Positions 43,715-54,486 of a stretch of DNA of 64,000 nucleotides are shown one piece after another. The translations under genes and the position numbers were made by a program. The notes under the pieces are model-generated. The model had not been told where the DNA came from, did not search any database, and saw only the letters and a list, made by a program, of their open reading frames with translations. Source of the DNA: Elephas maximus indicus (Eukaryota > Chordata > Mammalia > Proboscidea > Elephantidae); NCBI RefSeq assembly GCF_024166365.1, contig NC_064827.1, positions 9,899,001-9,963,000 on the forward strand, written 5' to 3'. How positions within the stretch are numbered: the stretch's first letter is position 1; the number at the start of each line of letters is the position of its first letter.

Positions 43715-44644
43715 TCATATTAAAAATATATAATTTAATTCTCAAATAATAACTTCGTTCATCTGTTTTCTGAAATATGTTGTCCAAAAAGAATGCAAAG
43801 CTGGATATCATTTTGTACCTAGGCAGACACTCGGCACAGTGTTCTGAAAAGAAAGCAGAGATATTATCCTTTCATAGAACAAACCTGGTCCCAGAGGGGG
43901 CGGAAAAAAGGGAGAGTGAGTGAGAGCGAGCGTGTGAAAAGAAAAAACGCAAAGCACTGGGAACTGATTCAATTTAAGTGATTGCAACATCCACAAGCTT
44001 TGGCTGAGGGCTCAGAGTACCATGTGTCTCCGAAATCAATGTTTCTGGTGTGTTGCTCTATAAACACACATTCATTTAACTTAATAAAGCAAAAATAACC
44101 ATGCAACGAGTCCACCATTACCAAAAGGGTAAGAACCCTGCAGGTAACGAATGTTCCCCTAAACTTGTAGCCATCAGGAGTTTTAGATTTCTAGTGTAGC
44201 CCTCTTGTCCTCTCACAAGTGTATGGAAAATGTTGCCCCTCCCTCAAGCTCCTTCTTCCTTCCCTGAAAGAGGGGATGAGTGAGTTCATTTGGAATAAGT
44301 TGATGGGCCAATTTTCCAATTTTTGCCTAGGCAATTTATCTTGTAAGTCCCAATCCAAGCCAGAGGAAGTCATCTTGCCATGCAGATGGTGAGTGACCAC
44401 TTAGCAGGATAAGCCACTTAGGCCCCATGTGGTACAACCTTGTGAAAACATGTTTTAATAAATACACAGGCACCCTCAATCCAGTATGGCCTACTTCGGG
44501 TCAAAGTCCATTGGGTCTAATTCCCGTGGTCCCATAGACCCCAAAGCTCTCAGACTTGGTTTTAGGGAGCTTGCGGGCTGTCCTGGGTGGAAATGTCCTA
44601 TCTCTCCAGGGCCCTAGCGCCTCCAAGGGTGAAGACGGCTTTTC
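43715..44644 (-). other. DOCK8: DOCK8 3' UTR (approximate lower limit)
   Basis: The sequence after the TAA stop contains no SINE, LINE or LTR, unlike almost everything around it, which fits a transcribed 3' UTR. No AATAAA is seen on the minus strand here. The variant ATTAAA occurs at 44454-44459 and at 43733-43738. The second would give a 3' UTR of about 0.9 kb, close to what I recall for human DOCK8, so I set the limit there. Short A/T-rich runs at 43609-43650 lie just beyond. The true cleavage site cannot be fixed by eye. Confidence 0.55.
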
Positions 44645-44705
44645 TTAGCTGTCCTGTGACAACTGGGTCTCACATTTCCTGAAACTGGATCTGTGGAAGG
44701 AGTCT
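44645..44705 (-). CDS. DOCK8: DOCK8 last coding exon with stop codon
   Basis: The coding part is 61 bp: one base completing AGA (Arg), 19 codons and TAA. The acceptor GTTTCAG is preceded by a purine-rich stretch, a weaker polypyrimidine tract than in the other exons. It encodes DSFHRSSFRKCETQLSQDS. From memory the human protein ends in SQGS, so the penultimate residue differs (Gly to Asp). The tail is Ser-rich and basic and lies outside the DHR2 fold. The exon continues into the 3' UTR below 44645. Confidence 0.95.
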
Positions 44706-45291
<586 letters not shown>

Positions 45292-45381
45292 TTAAAAATA
45301 TAAGGGTGGGGGCAAAACACGGATTCATTTCAAATGTGTTTGTTAGAAGTTTGGAGATAATGATACGTCTATTCTTAAGTA

Positions 45382-45468
45382 GGAGCCCTGGTGGTGAAGT
45401 GGTTAAGAGCCCGGTTTCAATCTACCAGCCACTCCTTGGAAACCCTGTGGGGCAGTTCTATGGGTTTT
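45382..45468 (+). mobile_element. AfroSINE, internally shortened, sense
   Basis: GGAGCCCTGGTGGTGAAGTGG to GCAGTTCTATGGG, between ATTCTTAAGTA (45371) and ATTCTTGAGTA (45469). Confidence 0.8.
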
Positions 45469-45479
45469 ATTCTTGAGTA

Positions 45480-45663
45480 AGCATTCAGCTGCTAACTAAA
45501 AGTTGGCGGTTCGAAACCACCCAGTAGCTCTGCGGAAGAAAGGCCTGGCAATCTGCTCCTGTAAAGATTATACCCTAGAAAACCCTATGGGGTGGTTCTA
45601 CTCTGTCACGTGGGGTCGCTATGAGTTGGAGCTGATTTGACAGCACCCAACAACAACAACAAC
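45480..45663 (+). mobile_element. AfroSINE, sense
   Basis: AGCATTCAGCTGCTAAC to CAGCACCCAACAACAACAAC. The head lies at the junction with the preceding SINE. Confidence 0.83.
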
Positions 45664-45899
45664 ACTCGTGAGTACCTCTGAGAGTGTTTCCAAAGCTGGT
45701 AACAATCAGGATGACCTGTGAGGCTTTTCAAACTACAGCTTTCTGGGCCCCACCCCAGATGTCAGAATCTCTGAGGGTCAGCGCCCATGAATCTCTGTTT
45801 TTGAACAGTTTCCCAGGGAACATCAATGCCTAACTAGCCAGAACTGAGAACTTCTGGCTTAGTATGCAGCAGGCAGAGTTTTACACGTCTTATTATCTG

Positions 45900-46436
45900 T
45901 GGTGAATAACGCTGACTATACCACGCACTGCCAGAAGAATGAACAAACCAGTCTTAGAAGAAATACAACCAGAAAGTTCCTTAGAAATGAGGATGGTGAG
46001 ACTTCGACTCACTTATTTTGGATACGTCATCCCACCCATTGCTGTCGATTCCATCTCATAGTGACCCCATAGGGTTTCCAAGGCTGTAAATCTGTACAGA
46101 AGCAGACTGACGTATCGTTCTTCTCTGGGGCCACTGGTGGTTTCAAAGTGCCAACCTTTCGGTTAGCAGTGGAATGCTTTAACCACTGCGCCACCAGGGC
46201 TCCAGGACACGTCTTCAGGGGAGACCAACCACTAGAGAAGGATGTCATGGTTGGTGAAGTAGTGGGTCAGCGAAAACGAGGGAAACCTTCCATGAGACGG
46301 CTTGACACAGGAGCTGCAACCACACGCTCGAACATATCAAAGATTATGAAGACGGCCCAGGACGGGGCAATGTCTTCTTCTGTTGCCATACGTAAGGTCG
46401 CCATGAGTCGGAATCGATTTGACAACAACAAATCTT
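45900..46436 (+). mobile_element. RTE LINE 3' fragment, sense, split by a SINE
   Basis: Left part 45900-46031 and right part 46205-46436, ending TTGACAACAACAA. The SINE in the middle is flanked by the duplication GGATACGTCATC / GGACACGTCTTC, so the LINE was there first. Confidence 0.85.
46032..46204 (-). mobile_element. AfroSINE, antisense, in RTE
   Basis: CACCCATTGCTGTCGATTCC to GCGCCACCAGGGCTCC, with a 12-bp imperfect target duplication. Confidence 0.9.
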
Positions 46437-46487
46437 TATAACAACCCTGCAAAGTCTACTTCTATCTTAGTTTTATCTCTGTTGAAG

Positions 46488-46680
46488 GAGCCCTGGTGTA
46501 AGTGCTTGGCTGCCCACTGAAAGGCTGGCCTTGAAAACCATCAGGTGCTCTGCGGTAGAAAGATGTGGCAGTCTGCTTCCATAATGATCCCAGCTTTGGA
46601 AACCCTATAGGGCAGGTCTACTCTGTCCTGTAGGGTAGCTAGGAGTCAGAATTGACTCAATACCATGAGGTTTTTGTTTG
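46488..46680 (+). mobile_element. AfroSINE, sense
   Basis: GGAGCCCTGGTGTAAGTGC to GACTCAATACCATGAGG. TCTCTGTTG/TCTCTGTCG flanks. Confidence 0.85.
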
Positions 46681-46689
46681 GTTTTGTCT

Positions 46690-46802
46690 CTGTCGCTCAG
46701 AAGTGTTAAGTCGCTTGCCTAAGGTAACACTGTGAGGAAGCGGTGCGTCTTAGATTCAAACCCAGGTCGTGCAGATTAGGGCCTGTTGTTCTTACAAACA
46801 GC
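46690..46802 (-). mobile_element. MIR, antisense
   Basis: GTTAAGTCGCTTGCC, AAGGTAACACTGTG, AGATTCAAACCCAGG. Confidence 0.65.
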
Positions 46803-47005
46803 TCGCTGTGATTTAGGGCCAAAATGGTAGATGGAGCAGATGCCACTCAGCTCCCTCCCGCTACATCCACGTGGGAGCGCTGGGAAAGCACAGCAACCAC
46901 TTGCTAGGAGAGAAAGCGAAACCCCCCCCAGGTGCCAGGAAGGAAGAGAACAATCAAGGCCAGAGTGATAGCAGGTGTTGACACCATGACAGTGGCCACT
47001 TGTTA

Positions 47006-47252
47006 TTGCTGTGGCTGGGTGCCATCAAGTGGGCTCCAACTCATAGTGACCCCATGCACAACAGAGCCCTGCCTGGTCCCGCACCACCCTCATGGTCCTT
47101 GCTGTGCCTGAGCCCATCGTTGCTGCCACCGTGTCAATCCATCTCGTTGAGGGTCTTCTTCTTTTCGCTGACCCTCACTTTACCAGCATGATGTCCTTCC
47201 CCAGGGACAGGTCGCTCCTGACGACATGTCCAAAGTATGTGGGATGACTGCA
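47006..47252 (-). mobile_element. RTE LINE 3' fragment, antisense
   Basis: TTGCTGTGGCTGGGTGCC through TGATGTCCTTCCCCAGG and GACATGTCCAAAGTATG. GC content is higher than in the other copies. Confidence 0.8.
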
Positions 47253-47672
47253 TGTAGGTCCTGGAGGCTGGTGGAGGCTCAGTGCCCACAGAGGAGCAGT
47301 GATGTAGCCTTGGGAAGGGCAGAGTATGGTCTGGTCCATGTTACCGACATATTAGTCAGAGTCTTTTAAAGCTGCCCCATCTATGCAAGGGACCTAGGAA
47401 AATGCCGTACATCGTCCAGACAGGTGAGTGGAAGCCTGAGGCCATTAATGAGAAAATCGCCTTGAGAAACTGAAGTTCTGAGCCTGCACCACACGCGGAT
47501 GTGAGTTACACATTCACCAGATTTTATGCAAATAACGAGCACCTTCTAGGTTCGTTTGCCAGCGGCTCACTCCTTCCCCCTGCAAGGTATTTTCATAAGT
47601 GCTGCTGTGCCAAAAAAGTGGCGAAGGCACGCGTTACTTGCATAAAGTACGGTATATCCCCCTATGGGTGCT

Positions 47673-47980
47673 ACTTAGGACAGCAGAGGTTCAGTAGTAG
47701 AATTCTTGGCTGTCCTATGAGAGACCGGGGTTCGAGTCCTGGTCAGTGCACCTCAAACGCAGCCACCACCTGTCTGTCCGCGGAGGTTTTCCTGTGGCCA
47801 TGACGCTGAACAGGTTTCAGTGGAGCTTCTGGATTGAGACAGAGTGAAAAGGAAGGCCTGGCAATCTACTTCTGAGAAATCACCCAGTGAAAACCCCGTG
47901 GATCACAATGGTCCAATCCCATTGTACAAGGGGTCGCCATGAGTCAGGGGCCAATTTGATGGCAGCTAACAACAACAACA
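47673..47980 (+). mobile_element. SINE with tRNA-Gly-like head, copy 2
   Basis: AGGTTCAGTAGTAGAATTC (A-box side) and GGGGTTCGAGTCCTGG (B box) sit at tRNA spacing, followed by CAGTGGAGCTTCTGG, GGAAGGCCTGGCAATC, GGGGTCGCCATGAGTCAGG and the CAGCTAACAACAACAACA tail. The tRNA part is too altered to be a functional tRNA gene. Confidence 0.8.
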
Positions 47981-48089
47981 TTGTAGCTACTCCAAGGTGG
48001 GAAATAAACTTAAAAACCAGTCTAAGATTATTGAAATTCCTGGATTCACACAGAAACAATTGTAAAGTTGCTTTGTAGGAACGTTTTTT

Positions 48090-48410
48090 GAATCAGGGCA
48101 CTCAGGTCTCCTATAGAAGCACCAAACTCCGCCAAAGATAAGCTCACAACAACCATGACGACAAAATTACAAACCACACAAGGAAGCCAACCACCATGAG
48201 GGAGAGCCAACAGTTGCAAAAAGCAGAACAATCAGTCTGATAAAAATTAGAGACAATAGAGCAATGAAAAAAAACCCAAGTTAATAAAGAGATAAAAAGA
48301 AGGCATAAAATCTATTAGAACAGGACAGTATGAAAAAAGAGGCCAGGAAAATTCGAAAACAAATCAAATAGAACTTCTAGAAATAAAAAATGTAGTCACT
48401 GAAATAAAGA
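48090..48410 (+). mobile_element. L1M ORF1-region fragment, sense
   Basis: A-rich sequence with GAGGCCAGGAAAATTCG, TAGAACTTCTAGAAATAA and TAGTCACTGAAATAAA, the wording of the start of old L1 ORF1. It is the only 5'-end L1 piece noticed here. Its left limit is unsure. Confidence 0.5.
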
Positions 48411-48462
48411 GCCTTGGTGGTATAATGGTTAAGTGCTTAGCTGCTTACAGAAAGCCACCCAA
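48409..48462 (+). mobile_element. AfroSINE head fragment, sense
   Basis: GAGCCTTGGTGGTATAATGG to AGAAAGCCACCC, inserted next to the L1M ORF1-region fragment. Confidence 0.65.
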
Positions 48463-49216
48463 GTCTCTCCGAACTCAGAGGGTAGGATTGGTGGTAGGGG
48501 CAAAAAAAAAAAAAAAAAAAAAAATCCATACTACCCACCAAAAATTCAACAACGCTAAACAATTCGGCATGCTTCCATTAATGAAAACACATGGTATCAA
48601 CACAAATTTCAGAGCAGAAAAAGTTGGGCCTTGAAAGGGTTAAAGACAAAGAGACAATCTTTAAACCTCATTGTGACTTTGTGGTTTGTGGGCCCTGAGA
48701 CCTAATATTTTCATAGGCTTCCACTCAGTGTGTGGTGAATCTCCAAGAAGAAAATCATGTTCTTAAAAGACCATGAAGTCTTGCCTTTTATTTTACACCG
48801 TTCTACCCAAGGGAACTTACAAGTCAACAAACCTTAAAAAGAGCAATAAAATGGCTGAAATTAGGCTGACAGGCAGTAAGTAATAATTCTGTCATCTGTC
48901 AAACTATAAGATGCTGGTGATCAATGTGGTTTGAATTGTTTTCCTGGTGCCTGATTTGGGTTAAGTCATGGAGATTCCAGGCCTCGTTACCAAATCCAAT
49001 TACCACTGAACACTTTCAGCGAAGAAGGGCATGTGGCTGTGGGGCAGGCGAAAGGTGCCTGGCCAAGGCAAAATTAACCCTCTGGCCTCAGCTCGTCATG
49101 GAATGAATCTTCACCATGGAATTAATCTGCTGTAGATAGAGGACTTGATTTAACTCACCCAGAAGCCAGAAGGACTCACTTAACTGGATTCTCACCTGTC
49201 TTTTAAGTCTGACATT

Positions 49217-49402
49217 AAACCAGTTGCCATCAAGTTGGCTCTGACTCACGGCAACCCCATGAGTTGAACTGAGCTCCACAGAGTTTTCAGTGGCTAATTT
49301 TTTAGGAAGTAGATTGCCTGGCATTTCTTCCAAGGCACCTCTGGTGTCTCTGACACACACGGGTCGCCATGAGTCAAAGTTGACTTGACAGAAACTGATT
49401 GG
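49217..49402. mobile_element. Inverted AfroSINE chimera (antisense joined to sense tail)
   Basis: 49217-49345 reads as the 3' two-thirds of a long-variant SINE on the minus strand (CCAGTTGCCATCAAGTTG to AAGGCACCTCTGG). From about 49346 it switches to sense tail (CTCTGACACACACGGGTCG to GACTTGACAGAAACTG). Both ends therefore carry the 3' terminus. Confidence 0.78.
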
Positions 49403-49616
49403 TTAATTCATCTCCAGCCCCAGCACCCCTCCCTGCATGGTGCCCCTTCCCCAAAGCCACAGAGCACTGACACGCTGTGAGGACCAAGATCCGACCAAGG
49501 GGGTGGGGGTGGAGCAAGGTAGGGGAGGACAGAGTCCCACTGCAGCAGAAGTGGATTTTATAACGCAGGTGAGATGGGAGGAAGGAGGGGCCCAGGTGTC
49601 TGCATGTGCCTGGGGG

Positions 49617-49833
49617 TGGTGTGTGTGTATGTGGTATCTGTACCTGTGTGTGGTGTGTGTGTATGTGGTGTGTGTATGGTATGTGTGTAGTGTGTGTGTG
49701 TGGTGTGTGCATGGTGTAGATGTGGTATGGGCATGTGTGTGGTATATGTATGTGTATATATGATGTGTGTGTGGTGTGTATGTGTGGGGTGCATGTATGG
49801 TGTTGTGTGTGTGTATGGGTATATGCATGTACA
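49617..49833 (+). repeat. Degenerate (TG)n microsatellite, left half
   Basis: Imperfect TGTG/TATG repeats including a recurrent GTGTGTGGTGTG pattern. It is separated from a second half (50497-50680) by an RTE LINE copy. The motif style is the same on both sides, so this was probably a single array before insertion. Confidence 0.85.
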
Positions 49834-50496
49834 CCCATAAATCCTCACAACTGGACCAATAAGCAACATCATGATAAATGGAGAAAATACTGAAGTGGTC
49901 AAGGATTTCATTTTACTTGGCTCCATGATCACCCCCATGGAGGCAGCAGTCAGGAAAGCAAACAATGCGTTGCATTGGGCAAATCTGCTGCAAAAGACCT
50001 CTTTAGAGTGTTGAAAAGCAAAGATGTCACTTTGAGGACTAAGGTGTGCCTGACCCAAAACAGTGTTTTCAATCCCCTTATATGCGTGTGAAAGCTGAAC
50101 AATGAAAAAGGAAGACAGAAGAATTGACACCTTTGAATTATGGTGTTAGTGAAGAATATCGAACATACCATGGCCTGCCAAAAGAATGAACAAATCTGTC
50201 TTGGAAGAAGTACAACCAGAACGCTCCTTAGAAGCAAGGATGGATAGGCTTCATCTCCTGTACTTTGGACATGTTATCAGGAGAGATTAGTCCCTGGAGA
50301 AGGACATCATGCTTCGTAAAGTGGAGGGTCAGTGAAAAAGAGAAGACCCTCAGGGAGATGGATTGACACAGTGACTGCACAAATGGGCTCAAGCGTAACA
50401 GCGTTCATGAGGATGGTGCAGGAATGGGCAGTGTTTTGTTCTGTTGTACATAGGGTCGCTATGCGTCGGAATTGACTCGATGGCACCCAACAACAC
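49834..50496 (+). mobile_element. RTE/Bov-B-type LINE fragment, sense, longest in the window
   Basis: About 660 bp covering the 3' part of the reverse-transcriptase reading frame and the short 3' UTR, ending in GGCACCCAACAACACA. Recognisable blocks are the segment near GAACAATGAAAAAGGAAGAC, the TTGGACATGTTATCAGGAG block and the GATGGATTGACACAGTG block. Several in-frame stops are present, so it is dead. The 3' end is nearly identical to the AfroSINE tail, consistent with SINE mobilisation by this LINE. It is inserted inside a TG microsatellite. Confidence 0.85.
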
Positions 50497-50680
50497 ATAT
50501 GGTGTGTGCGTGTGTACGGGTTTGTGTATGTGTGGCTTGTGTGTGGTATGGGTATGTGTATGTATGGTGTACGAACTATATGTGTGAGGTGTGTATGTAT
50601 GGTGTGTACGTGGTGTGTATGTGTGTGTGGGTGTGTGTGTGTGGTATGTGTATGGAGTGTGTAATGTGTATGGGTGGTAC
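50497..50680 (+). repeat. Degenerate (TG)n microsatellite, right half
   Basis: Continues the imperfect TG/TATG pattern immediately after the CAACAACA tail of the inserted RTE copy. Confidence 0.85.
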
Positions 50681-51654
50681 TCTACTTAGTGCTCAGTTTT
50701 CTGCCCAGCATCCTTGGCCCCCTAACACAAGGTTCTGTGACCCTGGCAAAATGACAAAGGTCACATGTCCCCACTGTTGACCTGCTCTTGAGAAACCCCT
50801 CATGAAATTTAAGGCCTAAGCAGGCTTTGTTCTCAGATCTCTTTCCACACACTGCTTCTCTCAGGCGACACATGTTTGTCTTTCCTTTGGCCACTTTGGG
50901 CAAGTCCCCTCTCCTTCCTCTTTCCAGACCCCAACTTCAGCTTACGACCACCACTGCTCGACACCCTGTGTTCAACTCCATGGCCATGTAGGCAGCAGAG
51001 CCCTCTTCCGTTGTATCTTCCCTGCAAGGGGACCTGCACAGGTGCCATGGAGCCCTGCTGTCTTTTATTTAAATATAAAAGTGTGTTTTACAATCACATA
51101 TTCTTTATAGAAACAAGAAATTTCAGAGAAGATGAAGGAAATTTAGAAACAGATTATGGTACCTAAAATGGTCTGGTGCTTTGGGGTGCAGGGGAGGGAA
51201 ACAGGGCCTTGTACCTTCCCATCTTGGCTTTGGAAACCCTGAGGTGTTTTTTCTTATTGCAGGAAAAGGCAGGAGGGACTGAGGTCCCAACTTGGCAACC
51301 TCCTGAGAGCTGCAGGGCTGTCTGTGTGCATGTGTGGTGGCTGCCAGGTTCTTTAAGGCCGCTGCGGCTGAGTCAGGAAGGTGCTACTGGGGGCGGAACC
51401 CTGGCCGCCGTGTCCCTGGCAAGCGTGCAACGCCACTATTAGTGGTCACCATCAGAAGGCTCACTCCTGTCACCTCGGGAATGGGCTTACTGACCTGCAG
51501 CCCAAGTAGAACTCACTAAGGGAGAGGCTGAGAGCTTGTCCCCCCAAACGCTGTCCAGCTCTGCTGTCTGAAGGCAGCATCAGGAGGAAAAAAAGAACTG
51601 GTGCAAACAACTTGACCAAGCAGTTGTTCTTTCCATTAAAAAGCTGCAAGGGCA
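50681..51654 (-). other. DOCK8 intron, unique sequence
   Basis: About 1 kb without a recognised repeat. Open frames up to 96 codons are unsupported. Confidence 0.45.
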
Positions 51655-51790
51655 GGAGGGTGGGAACGGTCGCACAACGTGAAGAATGCAGTCAATGCCA
51701 CGGAATTGTACATGTAGAAATGGCTGAATTGGCGTATGTTCTGCTGTGTGTATCTTCAACAACGACGACAAAAGTAAATTACTTTTTTTC
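51655..51790 (+). mobile_element. L1 3' tail fragment, sense
   Basis: GCAGTCAATGCCACGG, TGTACATGTAGAAATGGC and TCTGCTGTGTGTATC match the tail of the 62.7-kb subfamily. Confidence 0.6.
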
Positions 51791-51894
51791 AATAAAAGGG
51801 AAAAAGGAAAAAAAAGAAAAAGTTGCAAGGTGCTGACTGAACCCGAGATGCAATGAAGCAGTGGGAGAGGGAAGCTTTCCTCACTTGCCACTTG

Positions 51895-52018
51895 TACGGA
51901 GGTATACTTTTCACACCATAAAATCCCCCCTTTTTAAGTGTACAGCTTGATGAGTTTTAGTGAAGTTAGACAGGCATGCAGCCAGCACCACCATCTCCCC
52001 CATGATTGCTGATTTATG
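51895..52018 (-). mobile_element. L1M fragment, antisense
   Basis: CCTTTTTAAGTGTACAGC and AGCCAGCACCACCATCTC, as in the antisense L1M copies at 18.5 and 60.9 kb. Confidence 0.55.
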
Positions 52019-52049
52019 TGAGACGAAGTGGAAGGTAAGTGAGCCATGG

Positions 52050-52248
52050 AGGCCGGGAGCGGTACAAACAGTGAATGTTCTCGCCTACTAACCCAAAGAT
52101 TGGAGGTTCGAGCCCACCCAGAGATGCCTTGGAAGAAAGGCCTGGTGAACCACCTCCGAAAAAATCAGCCACTGAAAACCCTATGGAGCAGTTCTCCTCT
52201 GACACACGTGGGTTAGCCATGAGTTGGAACTGACGTGACAGCAAGGGG
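52050..52248 (+). mobile_element. AfroSINE, long variant, sense
   Basis: GGCCGGGAGCGGTACAAAC to ACTGACGTGACAGCAAGG. Confidence 0.82.
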
Positions 52249-52611
52249 TTGGTGTTGGGTTTTGTATCTGTTCTGTTGTCAAGAGCAGGGCTCTTTGCAG
52301 TCCTATAACCTCTGTTGTACCTGGGTCACAGAGTGCCTAGGAGACCTCTTACAGGTCCCCTCAGAGGCCAAAGAGGTCAGGCCACTGCCAACTTTGGGAG
52401 CCTTCAATCAAAATTTTAAACGAAGATACGTGAAAAAGCAAATAGGTCTAAATAATTTCCCCAAATATTTTCAGCCCTCTGTTCTGGGCAAATGTTACTA
52501 CTTACTGAAAAAAATCTAGCTTTGGTGTAATATCAGAACTGCTATCTAATACAGGAAGCCAGTCAAACACCCACACATGAGTAAATACAGTCTCTGTGTG
52601 TGCATATCTCT

Positions 52612-52720
52612 GTATATACACACATACACAGGCAGACACACAGAGACACACACACCCATTCTACTGTGTATACACACACATACACAGGCAGACACACAGA
52701 GACACACACACCCATTCAAC
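52612..52720 (+). repeat. CA-rich tandem duplication, 56-bp period
   Basis: Two near-identical copies of a CA-rich block. The shared start CACATACACAGGCAG is found at 52621 and 52677, both followed by CACACCCATTC. This is a simple two-unit duplication within a CA repeat. Confidence 0.85.
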
Positions 52721-52844
52721 CACCAAGCAGCTGTGATTCCCTGCGGGGCAAAGTGTGCCTCCGCTAAACACCACCCCGCTACATACCTCTCACCAAAGCT
52801 GTCAGGGAAGAGATGTCCCTAACCTCACGCAAAACCAATATTAT

Positions 52845-53488
52845 GGGATTGCATTGCGTCCCCCTCATCCCTCAAAATATGTGTGGGAATCCTAACCCCT
52901 GTATCTGTGGATGTGATTCCATTTGGAAAGAGAGTTTTCTCTGTTATGTTAGTAAGACCATATATATCAGTGTAGGGTGTGTCCTGAACCTACTTGCTCG
53001 TGAGTTATAAAGAGGGCAGATTAGACAAAGGAGAGGGCATAAACAGGGGAAGAGAGAGGCCACGTAAAGACCACCAAGAACCGAGGAACGCTGGGGTTAC
53101 AGAAGCTGAAAGAGAAGAATCTTCCCCCAGAGCTGACAGAAAGAGCGCCTTCCTCTAGAGCTGGTGCCCTGGATTCAGACTTCTCATCTTCTCAACGTCA
53201 GAAAGGAGCCCTGGTGGTGCAATGGTTAAGTAGCTCAGCCGCTAACTGAAAGGTCAGTGGTTCAAACCGACCAGTGGCTGACGGGAGAAAAGACCTGGCG
53301 ATCTGCTCCTGTAAAGACTGCAGCCTAGAAAACACTACGGGGCAGCTCTGTTCTGTCATGAAGGGTCACTATGAGTTGGAATCAACTCAACTGTACCCAA
53401 CAACAAACTGTGAGAAAAAAAATGTCTGTTCATTAAAGCCACCCGCTTGGGGTATTTCTGTTACAGCAGCACTAGGAGACTAAGACAG
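52845..53488 (+). mobile_element. MLT1-like LTR, split by a SINE
   Basis: TTGCATTGCGTCCCC, GGAATCCTAACCCC, GTGGATGTGATTCC, GGATTCAGACTTCTC, then after the SINE (53205-53407) ACTGTGAG and GCCACCCGCTTGGGG. Confidence 0.72.
53205..53407 (+). mobile_element. AfroSINE, sense, in MLT1-like LTR
   Basis: GGAGCCCTGGTGGTGCAATGG to CTGTACCCAACAACAAAC. Confidence 0.87.
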
Positions 53489-53602
53489 TCTGCATTCTGA
53501 TACGTTTTCACTAAACTTAGCAACCCTTACAGCTTTTATCTTCCTTCATCCCCATCTGCCAGGTGAGAACATCCCTATTCTTTATACGACACTCTAAGGT
53601 TC

Positions 53603-53634
53603 TGTTGTTGTTAGTTGTCATTGAGTTAATTCCA
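53603..53634 (-). mobile_element. Tail-only SINE/RTE micro-insertion
   Basis: TGTTGTTGTTAGTTGTCATT then GAGTTAATTCCA, ending inside the terminal stem-loop. Confidence 0.55.
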
Positions 53635-54104
53635 GATGAAACAAAATATGGGAGGGGGGTTTTCTAATGCCCGTTTCTCTCAGAGGTGAAATGCCACTAT
53701 ATCCTTCATAAACATTCTTTTTAGGACCCCAGGAACCCCGATATACCTGTCTGTATTACAATAACAGACTGTAAGATCTTGCCCAGAGACAAGATCTTGC
53801 CATTCATACCCGGGCTGAAAAGGCTGCTGGTGAAGGCCACTCCAACGCAGAGTTAAGGAGCAGAGAGGAGGCTTGTCTCACCCTGGGAACAGTGATAACG
53901 TGATACCTTTGTAAAAGCCTGGTTTTAGAATCTTGCCTTTCTCTCTCATCTTGAAGCTGCGTCTATTTTTACAGTCCTAAAAGTAAGTTATTATATGATA
54001 TGGCAAATTACAAAGACTGCCAAGGCCAAGAACTTCCGGACAACTAATGCATCAGCGGGAGATCAGCCACGTCGATGAGGGTACGGGCTATCTGGGCTCA
54101 GAAC

Positions 54105-54200
54105 ATCTCGGCTTGCACTTGACTCTGCGGGTTACAGACTGTCTGACCTTAAGTTAAATCATCTCCCTTCTCTGAACTGCCAATTCCTCCTTTGAAAAAT
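54105..54200 (+). mobile_element. MIR fragment, sense
   Basis: CTGTCTGACCTTAAG, AAATCATCTCCCTTCTCTG, diverged. Confidence 0.5.
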
Positions 54201-54228
54201 GAAAAAACAAAACAAAACCAACAAGCAA

Positions 54229-54431
54229 AAAACTGTTGCTATTGGGTCGACTCCAACTCACGGAGACCCCATATGTGTCAAAGTAGACTGTGCTCCATAG
54301 GGTTTTCGATGGCTGATTTTTTGCAAGTAGATAGCCAGGCCTTTCTTCAGATGTGCCTCTGGGTGGACTCGAACCTCCAACCTTTTGGTGAGCAGCTGAG
54401 TGTGTTAACTGTTTGCACTATCCAGGGACTT
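54229..54431 (-). mobile_element. AfroSINE, long variant, antisense
   Basis: CTGTTGCTATTGGGTCGAC to GCACTATCCAGGGACTT. Confidence 0.85.
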
Positions 54432-54486
54432 TTCTAAGTGAGGATGACCATGATAATAACTCTTACAGTGTGACCGTGAGACACAA

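Noticed and set aside
47678..47750. Possible tRNA-Gly gene
   Set aside because: A and B boxes are recognisable but the acceptor and anticodon stems do not pair well, and the sequence continues into a SINE body. It is a SINE head.
49374..49838. His/Thr-rich minus-strand open frames
   Set aside because: Translation of a degenerate TG microsatellite.
49834..50240. Intact RTE reverse transcriptase gene
   Set aside because: Several in-frame stops and missing 5' part. It is a dead fragment.
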